Origin: Euryodendron excelsum
Taxonomy: Eukaryota > Streptophyta > Magnoliopsida > Ericales > Pentaphylacaceae
Direction of reading: 5' to 3'
DNA: 64,000 bases
Assembly (NCBI GenBank): GCA_033060915.1
Contig: CM065396.1
Location: 1,687,501 to 1,751,500 of the forward strand
Numbering within the stretch: the first letter of the stretch is position 1; each line of letters begins with the position of its first letter. The position numbers were made by a program, and so were the translations under genes. This document shows positions 61,498 through 64,000 of the stretch, in pieces. The notes beneath the pieces were generated by a model. That model saw nothing but the letters and a program-made list of their open reading frames with translations. It had not been told where the DNA came from and did no database searches.

Positions 61498-64000
61498 ATG
61501 GCTAGTGTTGGAGATATAGAGGGAGAAGGGAGTGTTCACGGTGGCGGACCTCCACCAGTCAATGGCCAACCTAATTTCCGGACTCTTAGGGAGTATCTTC
61601 ATCCAGCAAGACAAAGCACACCTTCGTGTATTGTCTTGCCCCTCAATCAACAAGCCTTCAATTTAAGACCAAGCATGATTCAACTTCTTCCTACATTTCA
61701 TGGTATGGATTCCGAAAATCCATACTTGCACATTAAAGACTTTGAGGAGGTATGTGGCACTTTTGTTGATAGAACATGCACCGAGGATACTATTCGGCTT
61801 AGATTGTTCCCATTCTCTCTCAAGGATAAAGCCAAACTTTGGTTAAACTCCTTGCGTCCTAGGTCTATAGGCACATGGAGAGAAATGCAAACCGAGTTTT
61901 TGAAAAAATATTTCCCTACTCATAGGACTGCGGCTTTACAACGTCAAATGATGAATTTTTCTTGTAGTCCAAGTGAGTCATTTCACCAAGCTTGGGAAAA
62001 GTTTAAGGACTTGTTGAATGCTTGTCCCCACCATGGTTTCGAAATGTGGAGGTTAGTAAGTTTCTTCTATGACTCACTTACCCCGGATTTTAAAAAGCTA
62101 GTGTCAACCATGTGTAATGGTGAGTTCTATGACAAAGAACCAGATGAGGCATTTGATTTTTTTGATCAATTGGCCGAGAACACAAAGCAATGGGAGACCT
62201 TTCTCCCACCGCATGTTGAGTCTAGAAACACCACAACCCAATCAAGCGGAAAGTTCCAATTGAAAGAGACCGATGACCTCAATGCTAGACTAGCCTCATT
62301 GGCTAGGAAAGTAGAGTCTCTTGAGCTTAAAAAAGTGCATGTTGTGAGTGAGCAACAAGAGGAAACTTGTGGAGTGTGTGAGAATAAGGGGCATAGGACA
62401 ATTGATTGTCCAACAATTCCAGCTTTCAAAGAAGTGCTATATGGCCAAACTTCTGATTCAAGCAATTTCAGAAAGCCCTTCCCAAACCAAGGCCAAGTAG
62501 GCAATTCCTACTCCGATACCTATAATCCCGGATGGAGGAACCACCCCAATTTTGGATGGAGAAATGAGGTTCCTTCGGTACCTCAGGCATTTCAGCCTCC
62601 ACCCCAACCATTTCATACTCCCACAAACCACACATACCAACCACCTCACAAGAGATCCTTAGAGGATACTCTCCAACAATTCATGCAAACTCAAGGTGGA
62701 ATCAACACTCAAGCCAACAAATTTCAAGAACAAACCAATAGGGCTTTAGATGACATTCGAAGTCAACTAACTAAGTTGACTCAATCATTGAGTGTTCAAG
62801 AGAGAGGAAAGCTTCCGGCTCAACCAATGCCAAATCCTAGAGGCCAAGTAAACATGAGTGAATCTTCACCCGGTGAGCATTCTAACCATGAACAAGTCCA
62901 AGCAATCACCATCCTTAGAAGTGGGAAGATAGTTGACAAAACTATACCTTCTAGGATCCCTAAGGCTATTGAGGAGAAGTCTAGGGAGAGTGAAGAGGGA
63001 ATCAAATTGAGAAATGAGAGATCTAGTGGTGAAGAAGAGAAAGAGATGTGTGAGAAAGGAGAGGATTCAAAAAAAATTGGAGTGGAAGTGAGTGATGTAG
63101 AGTCCATTGCCCGGCCACCATTCCCACAAAGGTTGGGAAAATCCAAACATGAGCTCATGAACTCTGAAATCTATGAATTGTTCAAACAAGTGAAAGTCAA
63201 CATTCCACTCCTTGATGCAATTAAACAAGTCCCATCTTATGCCAAGTTCCTTAAGGACTTGTGCACAGTCAAGAGGAGATTGAATGTGAAAGAGAAAGCT
63301 TTCCTGACAGAACAAGCTAGTGCCATTATCCAATTGAAGACCCCTCCTAAATACAAGGACCCCGGTTGTCCTACAATTTCATGCATTATTGGGAATCATA
63401 GGGTAGACCAAGCTTTGTTGGACTTAGGAGCAAGTGTGAATTTGCTACCCTACACTGTTTACGAACAATTGGGTTTAGGAGAGCTTAAGCCCACTCGTGT
63501 CACCCTTCAATTAGCTGACAGATCAGTTAAGATTCCCCGAGGTATTGTGGAGGATGTGTTGGTTCAAGTGGATAAATTTTACTTCCCTGTAGACTTTATA
63601 GTGTTGGACACCCAACCTATACAAGGTCCTAGTGCTCCCATCCCAGTTATCTTAGGTAGACCCTTCCTAGCTACATCCAATGCTTTGATTAATTGTAGGA
63701 ATGGGGTGATGAAATTGTCTTTTGGGAATATGACTGTGGAGATGAACATTTTCAATGTCTCCAAGCAAATTGGTGAGTATGAGGACATTAGGGAGGTAGA
63801 TTTGATCCAAACATTTTGTCAAGAGCACTTTGAGAGAGAATGGACAGAAGATCTGTTAGGGAGAATTCTGATTCATAATGAGGAATTTGATCCTTTGGAA
63901 TGTGTTGATAAGGAAGAAAGGGAACTTGTAGCTTGTTTAGAGTCGATGCCTATCATGTCAGTGGGTCAATGGACCCCATCATTTGAGCCTTTGGATTCAT
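61498..64000 (+). CDS. Athila-like Gag-protease polyprotein, intact, cut by window edge
   Basis: 834 codons are open from ATG at 61498 to the last base with no stop. The frame is continuous along every line of sequence. Residues about 60-240 form the retrotransposon Gag core, with HGMDSENPYLHIKDFEEV, RLRLFPFSLKDKAKLWLNSL and FHQAWEKFKDLLNACPHHG. A CCHC zinc knuckle, CGVCENKGHRTIDC, lies at residues 291-304. A Pro/Gln-rich and then acidic linker follows (about 320-560), with AITILRSGK. The retropepsin-like domain has ALLDLGASVNLLPYTVYEQL (catalytic D642-L-G-A) and the flap-to-C-terminal segment VILGRPFLATSNALINC. RT should follow beyond the edge. Gag packages the RNA and the protease matures it. 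The start is the first ATG after the leader. The undamaged frame and perfect PBS suggest a recent insertion. Confidence 0.95.
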   Translation, partial: MASVGDIEGEGSVHGGGPPPVNGQPNFRTLREYLHPARQSTPSCIVLPLNQQAFNLRPSMIQLLPTFHGMDSENPYLHIKDFEEVCGTFVDRTCTEDTIRLRLFPFSLKDKAKLWLNSLRPRSIGTWREMQTEFLKKYFPTHRTAALQRQMMNFSCSPSESFHQAWEKFKDLLNACPHHGFEMWRLVSFFYDSLTPDFKKLVSTMCNGEFYDKEPDEAFDFFDQLAENTKQWETFLPPHVESRNTTTQSSGKFQLKETDDLNARLASLARKVESLELKKVHVVSEQQEETCGVCENKGHRTIDCPTIPAFKEVLYGQTSDSSNFRKPFPNQGQVGNSYSDTYNPGWRNHPNFGWRNEVPSVPQAFQPPPQPFHTPTNHTYQPPHKRSLEDTLQQFMQTQGGINTQANKFQEQTNRALDDIRSQLTKLTQSLSVQERGKLPAQPMPNPRGQVNMSESSPGEHSNHEQVQAITILRSGKIVDKTIPSRIPKAIEEKSRESEEGIKLRNERSSGEEEKEMCEKGEDSKKIGVEVSDVESIARPPFPQRLGKSKHELMNSEIYELFKQVKVNIPLLDAIKQVPSYAKFLKDLCTVKRRLNVKEKAFLTEQASAIIQLKTPPKYKDPGCPTISCIIGNHRVDQALLDLGASVNLLPYTVYEQLGLGELKPTRVTLQLADRSVKIPRGIVEDVLVQVDKFYFPVDFIVLDTQPIQGPSAPIPVILGRPFLATSNALINCRNGVMKLSFGNMTVEMNIFNVSKQIGEYEDIREVDLIQTFCQEHFEREWTEDLLGRILIHNEEFDPLECVDKEERELVACLESMPIMSVGQWTPSFEPLDS

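Overview
This is repeat-rich nuclear DNA from a flowering plant. No host gene, rRNA, tRNA gene or bacterial-type feature can be supported. Essentially all 64 kb is LTR retrotransposon material, mostly decayed, nested and AT-rich, as in intergenic or pericentromeric heterochromatin of a large plant genome. The plant assignment rests on Ty1/copia, chromovirus, Tat-like and Athila-like sequences with plant-type primer binding sites (initiator tRNA-Met and tRNA-Asp), and on a plant-mobile-domain-like antisense ORF. Lineage names come from remembered family features and layout; no database search was run. Species cannot be told.

Layout. 1-3598: 5' end of a minus-strand copia element (protease, gag, PBS, complete 5' LTR). 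3599-31813: a minus-strand Tat-like Ty3/gypsy element, called L here. Its 3' LTR is 3599-10394, split at its TATA box by a Tekay/Del-like remnant (5930-8739). Its interior, 10395-29470, holds a ~51-bp tandem repeat field, a broken antisense ORF and non-coding spacer, and is interrupted by two complete solo LTRs of the same family (16875-21724 and 21833-27263). Its PBS and truncated 5' LTR are at 29452-31813. 31813-43104: a second Tat-like element, called R, on the plus strand. It has a broken gag, no pol, an antisense plant-mobile-domain-like ORF, a polypurine tract and a 3' LTR, and it has lost its 5' LTR at a head-to-head junction with L. 43105-52844: a decayed plus-strand chromovirus pol (protease, RT, RNase H, integrase) split by a 4.6-kb Tat-like solo LTR and a 2.7-kb chromovirus-type solo LTR. 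52845-about 58290: a non-autonomous Athila-like element inserted in the integrase. 58291-about 59380: unassigned AT-rich, LTR-like sequence. About 59380-64000: the 5' part of a young Athila-like element with a perfect tRNA-Asp PBS and an uninterrupted gag-protease ORF running off the right edge.

The only protein-coding region that looks functional is that last ORF (61498 to the edge). Everything else is pseudogenic or non-coding. The most interesting structures are the antisense ORF kept by both Tat-like copies, the tandem repeats in their 3' regions, the hairpin array beside the TATA box of their very long (4.3-5.4 kb) LTRs, a conserved splice-donor-like site in those LTRs, and insertion junctions that let the nesting order be read.
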